NCBI GenBank assembly: GCA_027313705.1
Contig: DAHVDE010000019.1
Span: 1 to 64,000, forward strand
Direction: 5' to 3'
Length of the DNA stretch: 64,000 bases
DNA from: Actinomycetota bacterium
Lineage (GTDB): Bacteria > Actinomycetota > Actinomycetes > Streptosporangiales > Streptosporangiaceae
The notes below the pieces were generated by a model that was not told the origin of the DNA, ran no database searches, and was given only the letters and a program-made list of their open reading frames with translations. This document shows positions 26,361 through 35,219 of the stretch, piece by piece (position 1 is the stretch's first letter; the number at the start of each line of letters is the position of its first letter). A program made the position numbers and the translations under genes.

Positions 26361-27428
26361 GCCTTCCCACCGCACCGGAATACCGTGCGGCGGTGCGGTG
26401 CCGAGGACTCTCCGTTTCTCGCCCGGCCAGGTCACCAGTTCTACCGGCGTGCCGTCCGTGCCCTTGACGGGCTCGAGGCTGACATGAGCGAATCGTGCCG
26501 ACGGTGTCGCTTGCGCGCCGAGAGCGGCGATGCCCGCGTCGAGCGCGGCGGCCTCCTCTTCCTCCAGGTACTGCCGCATGATCGAATGCCACAGGACGGT
26601 CCAGGTGCCGGGTTCAAGCCCGATGCCGCCGACCGTCCGCGAGGCCGGCTCGGCGCGCAATTCTGCCGGGATTGCCGCGGCTAGCTCGAAGGCGCCGCGC
26701 AGGCGCAGGAAACGCTCGATCTGATCGGCCCACACGTATGAGGAAAGCCTGAGCCTGCCTGCCTCGCTCAGCGGGTCGACCGGTGCGATGTCGGCGCCGA
26801 TCCGATCGACGATCTCGACCTTTCTGGCGGCCGGGGCCGGTCCGAGCCAGGCGCCGTGCAGCCGGACAGGAGAGCTGGCAGGTCCGAAGGACTGACCGCC
26901 GCCGGTGATCTCGAAGTGATCGACCCGCAGGTTAAGGCCGGCACTCGCACCGACCTCGACCAGCCTGATCGGAAGGTCGGCCTTCGCCACGAGCCGGCAG
27001 AGGGCACCGGCCAGGGCAGCGCCCCTGCCTACCTCGTTCGTCTGCGGCGGATGACTGAGCCAGCGCCGCACCTCCTCGGGCTGCTCGGCGAGCACGCTGA
27101 GCAGGGCGGGCCAGGCACGGCCGGCCCCTGGCCCGGCATCGGCCCTGCCGCCCGCCGAGGGATAGAACTCGGCCAGTTCGCCTGCCTGCCCGGTCAGCAC
27201 GAGCGCGTGGACCCCGCCGAGCATCCGCAGCGCGGGAGCGGTACGGCCCCTGTCGTCAAAATGCCCGTCGAGAACCGCGAGCGTGGGTCCGCCAGCCAGC
27301 AGATCATCGGCCGCGTGGCGGAGCAACCCGGCGTAGAGCGGGCTGCCAAGCGCCGCGCACAGATTCGCCTGCCACCTGAACCGCAGCGCGGTCCGCTCCT
27401 GCGGCAGCCGCGCCGCCTCCCGATCCAT
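26358..27428 (-). CDS. DUF2332-family protein
   Basis: A 356-residue cytoplasmic protein matching what I know of DUF2332. The N-terminus contains ALRFRWQANLCAALGSPLYAGLL; the middle contains IRLVEVGASAGLNLRVDHF, which resembles a SAM-binding glycine motif; the end holds an LWHSIMRQYLEEEEAA helix. A methyltransferase-like fold is a reasonable guess but unproven. AAGGAGGTG precedes the ATG by six bases. Its stop codon is embedded in the convergent terminator stem. Confidence 0.78.
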   Translation of the reverse strand: MDREAARLPQERTALRFRWQANLCAALGSPLYAGLLRHAADDLLAGGPTLAVLDGHFDDRGRTAPALRMLGGVHALVLTGQAGELAEFYPSAGGRADAGPGAGRAWPALLSVLAEQPEEVRRWLSHPPQTNEVGRGAALAGALCRLVAKADLPIRLVEVGASAGLNLRVDHFEITGGGQSFGPASSPVRLHGAWLGPAPAARKVEIVDRIGADIAPVDPLSEAGRLRLSSYVWADQIERFLRLRGAFELAAAIPAELRAEPASRTVGGIGLEPGTWTVLWHSIMRQYLEEEEAAALDAGIAALGAQATPSARFAHVSLEPVKGTDGTPVELVTWPGEKRRVLGTAPPHGIPVRWEG

Positions 27429-27538
27429 CCAGGCACCTCCTTGACTGGGCCACCATCACGATGGCACTGCACCCATGCCGCACGGCGGCGGGGTGCCGCC
27501 TTCGAGCCCTGGGCGCGGTGTCAGGCTAGGCTGCGGAC

Positions 27539-28801
27539 GTGGAGGTTCTGCGAGAGCGGGTCGAGGCACTCAGGCACCGTGCCATCGCGCCGACGGAAAA
27601 GGGCTTCGGCACCATCGCGGCAGGGAAGACGGTGACCGCGGCGGCACTCGAACTCCAGCGCCCGCCCGCGCTCGGCGGCGAGTTCACGATGCCGTTGCTC
27701 GTCCTGCGTGACTCCGCGCTGCGGCACAACGCTGCCGTCATGGCCGGCTGGTGCGCGGCCGCGGGAGTGCGACTGGCACCGCACGGCAAGACGACCATGG
27801 CACCGCAACTTTTCACGCGCCAGCTTGACGCCGGGGCCGCAGGGATCACCGCCGCGACGATCAGCCAGGCGCAAGTATTCAGGTCGTTCGGTATCAGCAA
27901 GATCCTGATCGCCAACGAGCTCACCGACCTGGCAGGCATCCGCTGGCTGGCCGCCGAGCTCAGCGCTGATCAGGACTGGGAGTGCTTCGCCTACGTAGAC
28001 AGCCTCGCCGGAGTCACGCTCCTCGATGAGGCACTGGCAACCGCCGGGGCGTCCAGGCCGTTGCGGGTATTGGTGGAACTGGGGTTCCCCGGCGGTCGCA
28101 CCGGCTGCCGCGGCATTGCCGGTGCACTCGCCGTCGCGGCGGCGGTGGAGCAGGCGAGCCTGCTTGAGCTGGCAGGGACCGCAGGGTACGAAGGCGGCCT
28201 CGGTCATGACGCCGAGCCGCAGACGCTGGCTGCGGTAGCCGGCTACTGCCGGCAGCTCAGGGAGCTAGGCGAAGCGCTCGCCGCCCTGGTCGCCGACCCG
28301 ATCATCAGCGTGGGGGGCAGCGCCTACTTCGACGTGGCGGCCAGGGAACTGGATGGGGCCGCCGCCGAGGTGTTGCTGCGCAGCGGCTGCTACCTGACGC
28401 ATGACCACGGCGAGTACGCGCGGATCGGGCCGGCCGGGCGGGGAAGCGGACCACAGCTGATCCCGGCGATCGAATTGTGGGCTCCAGTGCTCTCCGCACC
28501 AGAACCTGGACTAGCCCTCGCCTGTGCCGGGCGCAGGGACGTGGCCTTCGATCAGGGACTGCCGACCCCGCTGTGGATTCGCCGCCCCGATGGTGTGGTC
28601 CTGCCCGCTGGTGACCTGACGGTGACCAGGCTCGATGATCAGCACGCCTACCTGAGCCTGCCTGAGGGAACCGCGCTCGCTCCAGGCGACCTGGTCGGAT
28701 TCGGGATCTCACACCCGTGCACCACGTTCGACAAGTGGCGGGTGATCCCCGTCGTCGACGACGACTACCAGGTCATCGACGCGATTCACACGTTCTTCTG
28801 A
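27539..28801 (+). CDS. Fold-type III PLP enzyme, D-serine dehydratase/amino-acid deaminase-like
   Basis: A 420-residue enzyme of the alanine-racemase-like barrel group with a C-terminal D-serine-dehydratase-like domain. The PLP lysine is in LAPHGKTTMAPQL near residue 87. The zinc-binding His/Cys pair of the DSD1 group appears in GISHPCTTFDKW near residue 383. Probable reaction: zinc-dependent deamination of a D-hydroxy-amino acid; D-threonine aldolase activity is an alternative. GTG start without a clear ribosome site. The last 93 bases overlap the convergent GT87 gene; the C-terminal motif in that overlap is conserved, so this reading frame is the older one. Confidence 0.82.
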   Translation: MEVLRERVEALRHRAIAPTEKGFGTIAAGKTVTAAALELQRPPALGGEFTMPLLVLRDSALRHNAAVMAGWCAAAGVRLAPHGKTTMAPQLFTRQLDAGAAGITAATISQAQVFRSFGISKILIANELTDLAGIRWLAAELSADQDWECFAYVDSLAGVTLLDEALATAGASRPLRVLVELGFPGGRTGCRGIAGALAVAAAVEQASLLELAGTAGYEGGLGHDAEPQTLAAVAGYCRQLRELGEALAALVADPIISVGGSAYFDVAARELDGAAAEVLLRSGCYLTHDHGEYARIGPAGRGSGPQLIPAIELWAPVLSAPEPGLALACAGRRDVAFDQGLPTPLWIRRPDGVVLPAGDLTVTRLDDQHAYLSLPEGTALAPGDLVGFGISHPCTTFDKWRVIPVVDDDYQVIDAIHTFF

Positions 28802-29992
28802 ACGAGCGCTCCGAACCAGGGCCGTGGCCACTGCCGCCGCCAGGGCGAGCACGCCTGCGACCACGTAGATCTCGCTTTCCGCAAGGTCAACCGCGGACAA
28901 GTGCAGCCAGTCGGCACCGTGGACGTGGCGCGCGAGGTCTAGCCACCCCGCGATGGCCACGGCGGCAGCGCCAGCCGTCGCGGTGATCAGCCAGGACCGG
29001 CGCAGGTCCGTCCGGCGCTGGTAAAGCCAGCGAGCGGCGACGAGCAGGGCGGGGATCGCGATCACCCAGTGGTGCGTCCAGGAGATCGGCGATATGAGCA
29101 GGCCGGTGATCGCGCAGAGGCTGAAGCCGAGCCCCTCATTCCCCTGGCGCTGTGCCCTCGCCGCGACCGCAAGCCCGCTGGCCGCCACGACGAGAAGGAC
29201 AGGCAGCCAGCCGGGCAGAACCTGAGAAATATGCACGTTCCTGGCGATCACCCCGGCGAGGCTCTGGTTCTCGGGATTCTGGACCGGACTGATCCTTGCG
29301 GGCTCGAGGAAGGTCGCATCCCAGAAGAACAATGAACTCGACGGCAGCACGGCCGCGCCGATGCCGATTGTCATGGCAAAGGCGGCTGACGCCGTAACGG
29401 CGGCGCGCAGGCGCCTGGTAAGCAGCAAGTAGACGATGAAGATCGCCGGCGTGAGCTTGATTCCGGCGCACAGGCCGATCAGCACGCCCTTTCTGGCATC
29501 TGGCCTGGTGAGGTCGAAGAGTATGGCGGCGCCGAGAAGCAGGTCGATCTGACCGTAGCCGAGCGTGGTCCTGGCGGGCTCAAGCCAGATACCGACCGTA
29601 CTCGCGGCGAGAGCCAGCCGCTGGGCCGCTGGCCGGTCAAGTGCCCAGTTCACCGACGCCAGCCGCAGGACGCAGCAGAGCATCAGCGGCAGCGCGATCA
29701 CACTTGCCGCGGTCAGCAGCGCGGCCGCAGCCGGCCAGGGCAGCATCACGAGCGCGACAAAGCACGCGGCCGCGAAGGGCGTATAGGAGAACGGCAAGCC
29801 CGCGTATCTCAGCCGGTAAAGGTGCAGGCCATGCCAGACGGCCTGGCCACCGAGCCGGTAGACGTGCAGGTCAGTGAACCTTGCCTGCCCGGTGGCCGCG
29901 AAGACGCAGCACAGCGAGGCTGACAGCAGGTAGGCAGCGAGGTAGTAACGGATGCCCGGCGCCTTCAGTTGCTCGCCGAACCTCGCGAGCAA
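28709..29992 (-). CDS. GT87-type polyprenyl-phosphate-mannose-dependent mannosyltransferase-like membrane protein
   Basis: A 427-residue membrane protein with about ten hydrophobic helices. The first outer loop carries the acidic FTDLHVYRLGGQAVWHG segment typical of GT87/DUF2029 enzymes, which use polyprenyl-phospho-mannose on the outer face. LGYGQIDLLLGA and GIKLTPAIF are further family-like segments. The start is TTG with GGGAGG five bases upstream. The last 30 residues, rich in Val and Asp, are encoded opposite the PLP enzyme and look like a read-through tail. The acceptor is unknown. Confidence 0.8.
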   Translation of the reverse strand: MLARFGEQLKAPGIRYYLAAYLLSASLCCVFAATGQARFTDLHVYRLGGQAVWHGLHLYRLRYAGLPFSYTPFAAACFVALVMLPWPAAAALLTAASVIALPLMLCCVLRLASVNWALDRPAAQRLALAASTVGIWLEPARTTLGYGQIDLLLGAAILFDLTRPDARKGVLIGLCAGIKLTPAIFIVYLLLTRRLRAAVTASAAFAMTIGIGAAVLPSSSLFFWDATFLEPARISPVQNPENQSLAGVIARNVHISQVLPGWLPVLLVVAASGLAVAARAQRQGNEGLGFSLCAITGLLISPISWTHHWVIAIPALLVAARWLYQRRTDLRRSWLITATAGAAAVAIAGWLDLARHVHGADWLHLSAVDLAESEIYVVAGVLALAAAVATALVRSARSEERVNRVDDLVVVVDDGDHPPLVERGARV

Positions 29993-30009
29993 GTAGCCTC
30001 CCGCAGCGG

Positions 30010-31533
30010 TCAGGGCGTGACGGCGCCACGCGCTATAACCTGCAAGGTACCCAACGAAGGGTCGGCCGCGTAGGCGATGCGGCCACCATCGGCTTTTATT
30101 TCGCGCAGTGAGCTAACGGCTTCGGCGGTAATCAGCTCACCAGGCGCCAGAACCGGAACTCCAGGCGGATACGGCGCAATCAGTTCCGCGCTGACCCGGC
30201 CGATCGCGGCGTCGGCGCTGACCGTTTCGTTATCGGCGAAGAAGGCGTCGCGCGGCGACATCACCACCTCGGGAACGACCGTCCATGACGCCGCGACCCC
30301 TGGCTTGCGCGGCGTGGTCCTGTGCCGCTCGATCGAGGCGATCAGCACGTCGAGGAACGTATTGACGCGCGCTTCGTCGTCGGCCAGCGTGATGATCGGG
30401 ATGACGGTGTCGCGATCCGCGCTCTCGACCGGCATGCCCGCGCTGATCAGGTCCTGCTCGATGGTGTAACCCCTGGTGCCGGTGCCCGCGATCAGGACGG
30501 CCAGCTTGGTCGGCTCGACGCCAGGACCCTCAAGCACGGCGACGCCAGGCACCTGGCGCAGCCGTTGCCTGGCCATGGCAACGAGCCCGAGCAGGCGGCC
30601 GCACAGTTCCTCGCCGTCCTTGGCCAGGAGCGCTCTGGCGGCGTCGATGCTGGCCATGATCGATCCGGCCGGGCTGGTCGTGTGAGTGGCCTCGAAGGCG
30701 CGGTCGAGCCTGGCCGCATTGAGCAGTCCGGTGCGAGCCAGCACGATAGCGCCCTGCGTGTAAGCAGGCAGCGCCTTGTGCGCGCTAGTAACCATGCCGT
30801 CCGCGCCAGCCGCGATGGCGTGCGGCGGCAGGTCGGGATGGAAGCCCAGATGGGCCGCCCAGGCCGCGTCCACGAGCAGCGGCACTCCGGCTTCGTGCGC
30901 GACGTTCGCCTGGCCGCGCAGGTCACCGGTCGTGCCGACATAAGAAGGCTCGCCGAGGAACACGCCGCACGCGTCAGGATGCTCTTTCAGCGCCGCGCGG
31001 ACAGTGGCCACGCTGACGGCGGCAGGCAGACCGGAATCCAGGTCGACCTCCGGGCGGACCCACACCGGACGCAGTCCAGCGAGCACCAGTCCGAGCAGCA
31101 GCGAGCGGTGCAGGATGCGGGTCACGATGATCTCCCGGCCCGGCGAGCCGACGGCTAGCGCCAGGGCCTGATTGCCATGGGTAGAACCCGCCACGGAAAA
31201 CCGGCACCAGTCAGCGCCCCAGAGCCTGGCCGCGCGGCGCTCCGCGTCGGCGCGAGGCACATCGGCATGCTTGATGGAGTCGACTCCGCCATAAAGCGGC
31301 GCGTCACCAAGGTTGACCGCGCCGGTCAGGTCCTGCCGCGCCTTGTGCCCAGGCACCGCCATGGGGGTGAACTTGCCAGCTGCGACCTGCTCCGTCACCC
31401 GCAGCCAGCCGTCGAGCAGCGGCGCGTCCTGGCGCAAGCCCCGCGGGTCACGAGGATCTTGACCCGATTCGACGACCGGGACGGAGACGGCGAAATCGGA
31501 CTCAAAGCGCGTTTTAGGTGCATCGGAACTCAT
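30010..31533 (-). CDS. Orn/Lys/Arg decarboxylase-family PLP enzyme
   Basis: A 507-residue fold-type I PLP enzyme. The PLP lysine is K253 in TSAHKALPAY. The N-terminal substrate region contains MAVPGHKARQD and the glycine-rich VAGSTHGNQAL cofactor loop. The aspartate that pairs with the PLP ring lies in LLVDAAWAAHLGF, where most relatives have VDEAHGAH. It lacks the N-terminal wing domain of the enterobacterial inducible enzymes. Substrate (arginine, lysine or ornithine) is not predictable. The start at 31533 is chosen by family length; an upstream in-frame start would add 19 residues. The GT87 gene follows after 17 bases. Confidence 0.82.
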   Translation of the reverse strand: MSSDAPKTRFESDFAVSVPVVESGQDPRDPRGLRQDAPLLDGWLRVTEQVAAGKFTPMAVPGHKARQDLTGAVNLGDAPLYGGVDSIKHADVPRADAERRAARLWGADWCRFSVAGSTHGNQALALAVGSPGREIIVTRILHRSLLLGLVLAGLRPVWVRPEVDLDSGLPAAVSVATVRAALKEHPDACGVFLGEPSYVGTTGDLRGQANVAHEAGVPLLVDAAWAAHLGFHPDLPPHAIAAGADGMVTSAHKALPAYTQGAIVLARTGLLNAARLDRAFEATHTTSPAGSIMASIDAARALLAKDGEELCGRLLGLVAMARQRLRQVPGVAVLEGPGVEPTKLAVLIAGTGTRGYTIEQDLISAGMPVESADRDTVIPIITLADDEARVNTFLDVLIASIERHRTTPRKPGVAASWTVVPEVVMSPRDAFFADNETVSADAAIGRVSAELIAPYPPGVPVLAPGELITAEAVSSLREIKADGGRIAYAADPSLGTLQVIARGAVTP

Positions 31534-31634
31534 CGGCCTAGTGTGCTTCATCGCCACCACCGCCCACGCCACCACCACCACCCAAGCCACCCGATGCCGC
31601 CCGCCACCGACGACTCCACCGGTAGGGTGCAGAC

Positions 31635-32603
31635 ATGCGAGCGGCGCTTTATGAGCAGATCGGCCCGAGCGCGGAAGTGCTGCGGGTTCAGGAGATCGAG
31701 CGACCCGAGCCTGGCCACGGCGAGGTCAGAGTCCGGATCGAGTGCTCGGGCGTCAACCCGACCGACTGGAAGTCGCGCAGCGGGCTTACCTCGCGCCCGG
31801 TCGACGGGTTCCAGATCCCGCACCACGACGGCACCGGCGTCATCGACGCAGTCGGCGAAGGCGTCGCCGCCAGCAGGATCGGCCAGCGCGTCTGGACCTG
31901 GATGGCGGCTGCCGGGCGGAAATGGGGCACCGCCGCCCAATGGTCAGTTCTGCCGGACCGGCAGGCAGTGCCGCTGCCCGCCGGCATATCCAGCGAGCTC
32001 GGCGCCAGTCTCGGCGTGCCCGCGATGACCGCGCACCGGTGCCTGTTCGCCGACGGGCCGATCACGGGGAAGACCATCTTGGTGGCGGGCGGCGCGGGCG
32101 CGGTTGGCCACTTCGCGATCGAGCTCGCCAAGCACGCGGGCGCCCGCGTGGTCGCCACCGTCAGCGGCCAGGAGAAGGCGGAACTCGCCGCCAGGGCCGG
32201 CGCAGACCTGGTCGTAAACTACCGGGAAGCAGACGCGGCCAGCAAGATCAGAGAATTCGGCCCGGTGGACAGGATCGTCGAGCTAGCACTCGACGCGAAC
32301 CTCGCACTCGACCTCGCGGTGATCGCGCCGAACAGCGAAATCATCACCTACGCCTCGACCCCGACCGATCCGGTGCTGCCGGTCAGGTCTTGCATGAACG
32401 CTAACGTGCTGCTCAGATTCGTGCTGCTCTACGGCATCCCGGCGGACGGCTTCGACCAGGCTGCCGCCGACATCACGAAGGCCCTGACCGACGGCGCACT
32501 CAGCGAACTGCCGGTGCACAGGTATGACCTGGCCGACATCGTGGCCGCCCAGGACGCCGTCCAGGCCGGCGTGGTCGGCAAGGTCCTCGTGATCCCTGAC
32601 TGA
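31635..32603 (+). CDS. NADPH:quinone reductase-like (zinc-free MDR) oxidoreductase
   Basis: A 322-residue medium-chain dehydrogenase without zinc cysteines. The N-terminal GroES-like domain includes GVNPTDWKSRSG; the Rossmann motif is VAGGAGAVGHFAIELAKHAGA near residue 155. The family reduces quinones or enones with NADPH. It diverges from the decarboxylase gene across a 101-base gap containing many CCACC repeats. The substrate is unknown. Confidence 0.85.
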   Translation: MRAALYEQIGPSAEVLRVQEIERPEPGHGEVRVRIECSGVNPTDWKSRSGLTSRPVDGFQIPHHDGTGVIDAVGEGVAASRIGQRVWTWMAAAGRKWGTAAQWSVLPDRQAVPLPAGISSELGASLGVPAMTAHRCLFADGPITGKTILVAGGAGAVGHFAIELAKHAGARVVATVSGQEKAELAARAGADLVVNYREADAASKIREFGPVDRIVELALDANLALDLAVIAPNSEIITYASTPTDPVLPVRSCMNANVLLRFVLLYGIPADGFDQAAADITKALTDGALSELPVHRYDLADIVAAQDAVQAGVVGKVLVIPD

Positions 32604-32657
32604 CCTGGCGCGGCTCGATCGAGCCACGAGCTTCATCGTCATCCGCTGACCTCATGC

Positions 32658-32741
32658 TTAACCACTCGGTGATCTCTTAGTTAACTGCTCGGTCGCCCCG
32701 AAATTGGCTGTCACGTTCGACTACTGACTGTGACTGTCAGT
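32658..32741 (+). promoter_or_regulatory. Direct and inverted repeats upstream of the DUF222/HNH gene
   Basis: TTAACCACTCGGT at 32658 and TTAACTGCTCGGT at 32681 are near-identical 13-mers spaced 23 bases apart. Further on, ACTGAC at 32723-32728 and GTCAGT at 32736-32741 form a perfect inverted repeat around a seven-base loop. They occupy the non-coding gap before the start codon at 32803 and look like regulator sites. Confidence 0.4.
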
Positions 32742-32802
32742 GGGTATCGCTAAGGTGATCGATAGATCGGCAGCGAAGAGAGCGAGCGTCAGGGAGGTGA
32801 GC

Positions 32803-35046
32803 ATGGCACAACAGCAGGGTCAGGCCCCGTCTACCGGAATCGGTGCGAGCGATGGCTTGTCGTGGTCCTGGCATCTGGACTTGGATGCCTTGCTGACCGC
32901 ACTCTCAGAGCCCGCGCCGTGGAATCACCTCCCTCAGCGCGCTGCCCGCCAGACCGAATCGAGCGCAGCCCAAGCTACCCGAGACCGCACCACCCCACCC
33001 AGCACCGCGCCACCCAGCACCGCGCCACCGGCCGATCCGATGGAGGAGGATTTCGCGGCATTCCTTGACGCGCTGGACGCGGGACAGACGTCGGTGTTCC
33101 CGTTGTCGATGGCGGCCGGGCGGGTTGCCGAGGCATTGCCGGCCGGTCCTGACCTGGCCGCGTGGCTGGCCGGGTGTCCGGCCGAGGAGCTAGCGGACGG
33201 CGCACTGCCCGGCGCGGCCGCCGCCTGGCGACGGATCGGTGCCTGGGCGCAAGCCGGCGAGCTCGCGGTCGTCGCTCAGATGGCATCACGGTCCGCCGCC
33301 AGGGATACCAAGAACGCTGTGGGCCAAGATGGCCGTCCAGGCAAGGTCACTCCCGATGCCTGCGGCCAGGTGTCGCTGGCCCTGACCTTGTCGCAGGTCG
33401 CCGCCCAGTCCTGGATCGATCTGGCCGTTACCCTCCGCTGGCGGCTGCCAGGCACTGGCACCGCGCTCCGCGCAGGCACCATCGACCTGCCCAGGGCCAG
33501 GGCCATCGCCGAGGCAACCGCACCCCTGGACGACGACAAGGCCAAGGCCGTCGAAGATAAGGTCCTGCCCCGCGCCGCCGAGCAGACCACCGGCCAACTC
33601 CGGGCCGCACTGCGCCGCGCCGTCATCACCGCCGACCCAGATGGCGCCGAACGACGGCGTGAAGAAGCCGAGCAACGCGCCAAGGTCACCCTCTATCCCG
33701 ACCCCGACGGCACCGCCGCGCTCACCGGCCAGAACCTCCCCGGCATCCGCGCCGCCGCGGCCATGGCCCGCATCACCGCCCTCGCTCGCGCGCTCAAAGC
33801 CTCGGGTGCCACCGGCGGCATCGACCTGCTCCGCGCCAAAGTCTTCCTCGGCCTCCTGCTTGGCACCCTCCCGCACATCCCGCCATCGCCAGGCGATCCC
33901 CCCGACCCCCAGCCCCCGGTAGACCCGCAGCCACCAGACGACCAGCCAGGACCACACCTAGACGACTGGCCCTGGAATGACGACCCCGCGCCCGCGACCG
34001 GCAACACTACCGAGCCGAAGCCAGGCAAAACCCACCAACCGAAACCCGGCAAAGGCAGTGCACCACGCGATGAGGGCGCCTCCGGCACGGAAACGCAGGC
34101 CGATGACGACAACCCAGCCAACGACAACCCAGCCAACGACAACAACCCAGCCAACGACAACCCAGCCAACGAGAACCTGCTACCCGGCGGCCAGAGTCCG
34201 CTGGCTCGACCTGGCTCGTGGCCGGAAGCGACTCCGTTCATACCGCCAGGACCGGCGGCGCTGCGGAATCTCCCTCCGGTCGGCAGCGGGTTCCTCGACC
34301 TGCGGCTACCGTGGGCGACACTGTCCAATGGCGGCCCGGAACCCGGCTACCTGACGCGCCTTGGCCCCATCACTCCGGCCCAGGCCAGCTACCTGGCCCG
34401 ACTGGCCGCCAGCGACCCAGCCGTCGACTGGCGGATCGTCCTCACCGACGACACAGGCCGGGCCATCGCCGTCACCCGCATCCGACGAGGCCGGTCACCG
34501 ACTCGCCCAGCCCGGGCCGGCCCTGCCAGCAACCCTCCCGGCGACAGCGACAGCAGCCTCGTCCGCCGAGTCACCGTAATCGTCGCCACTGCCGAACTGG
34601 CCGTTGCATCAGGATGCGGCCCGCAGGCGGACGGGCAACTGGCCATGCTGGCACCCGCGATCATCGCGGCCGCCCGGCAGGCAGCTAGCCAGGCTGCTGA
34701 CCGCACCGCCGCCGACGCTGCTGCTGCCGGAGGATGCGCGCACACGCAGGTCAGCCAGGCATATCAGGTGCCGGCCCGGCTACGTGAATACGTGAACCTG
34801 CGGGACCTTACGTGCCGGTTCCCGACCTGTCGCCAGCCCGCCTGGCGATGCGACTGCGACCACAGCCAGCCATACGACGAGGGCGGACCGACCTGCTGCT
34901 GTAACTTGGGCGCCTTGTGCAGATATCACCATAAATTGAAGCAGCATCCCCTGTGGCGACTCGACCAGCCAACTCCTGGCCACTTCACGTGGACCACGTC
35001 CGCTGGCCGGACCTACACCATTCAACCCGACACGCAAGCCGCCTGA
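32803..35046 (+). CDS. DUF222 and HNH-endonuclease domain protein (13E12 type)
   Basis: A 747-residue protein. The DUF222 region spans roughly residues 80-360 and continues after an insert at about 500-560. The insert is proline-, aspartate- and asparagine-rich, with a tandem PANDN array. The C-terminus carries an HNH nuclease module with CRFPTC, the core CDCDHSQPYDEGGPT and NLGALCRYHHKLKQHP, including four zinc-type cysteines. AGGGAGGTGAGC just before ATG 32803 fixes the start. Such genes are multicopy in many actinobacteria and suspected to be mobile or rearranging; their DNA target and role are unknown. Confidence 0.88.
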   Translation: MAQQQGQAPSTGIGASDGLSWSWHLDLDALLTALSEPAPWNHLPQRAARQTESSAAQATRDRTTPPSTAPPSTAPPADPMEEDFAAFLDALDAGQTSVFPLSMAAGRVAEALPAGPDLAAWLAGCPAEELADGALPGAAAAWRRIGAWAQAGELAVVAQMASRSAARDTKNAVGQDGRPGKVTPDACGQVSLALTLSQVAAQSWIDLAVTLRWRLPGTGTALRAGTIDLPRARAIAEATAPLDDDKAKAVEDKVLPRAAEQTTGQLRAALRRAVITADPDGAERRREEAEQRAKVTLYPDPDGTAALTGQNLPGIRAAAAMARITALARALKASGATGGIDLLRAKVFLGLLLGTLPHIPPSPGDPPDPQPPVDPQPPDDQPGPHLDDWPWNDDPAPATGNTTEPKPGKTHQPKPGKGSAPRDEGASGTETQADDDNPANDNPANDNNPANDNPANENLLPGGQSPLARPGSWPEATPFIPPGPAALRNLPPVGSGFLDLRLPWATLSNGGPEPGYLTRLGPITPAQASYLARLAASDPAVDWRIVLTDDTGRAIAVTRIRRGRSPTRPARAGPASNPPGDSDSSLVRRVTVIVATAELAVASGCGPQADGQLAMLAPAIIAAARQAASQAADRTAADAAAAGGCAHTQVSQAYQVPARLREYVNLRDLTCRFPTCRQPAWRCDCDHSQPYDEGGPTCCCNLGALCRYHHKLKQHPLWRLDQPTPGHFTWTTSAGRTYTIQPDTQAA
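34107..34174 (+). repeat. In-frame tandem array coding NPAND units
   Basis: Four to five copies of a 15-base unit (aacgacaacccagcc), one with an extra codon, code for repeated Asn-Pro-Ala-Asn-Asp. The array lies in the linker of the DUF222/HNH protein and changes length without breaking frame. Confidence 0.8.
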
Positions 35047-35126
35047 ACACCATGATCACCTGGGGTCATGATCGCTAGGCCCGAACTCACGGGCCAGGAA
35101 GCTTCAGCCGCACACCGCAGCAGTCA

Positions 35127-35202
35127 CCCCGCCGCACGGCCCGACTCCCCGCCGCACGGCCCGACAACCCCACCGCACGGCCCGACTCCCCGCCGCACGG
35201 CT
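35127..35202. repeat. Four 20-21-bp tandem repeats after the DUF222/HNH gene
   Basis: Units based on ccccgccgcacggcccgact begin at 35127, 35147, 35168 and 35188, with few changes. They fill most of the 173-base gap between the HNH gene and the convergent membrane-protein gene. Just before them, at about 35051-35073, CATGATC occurs twice within an imperfect palindrome right after the stop codon. No gene is present in this gap. Confidence 0.65.
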
Positions 35203-35219
35203 GCGCTTTTCGTTCGAGG

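Noticed and set aside
31540-31625. CCACC-rich stretch as a possible G-quadruplex or promoter element
   Set aside because: Many short C-runs are present, but run lengths and spacing are irregular; I cannot support a specific structure.
32612-32625. GGCTCGATCGAGCC palindrome after the quinone-reductase gene as a terminator
   Set aside because: It is a loop-less 14-base palindrome without a T-run and would not fold into a stable hairpin.
35127-35202. Possible CRISPR array
   Set aside because: The 20-base units follow one another without unique spacers, so they are plain tandem repeats.
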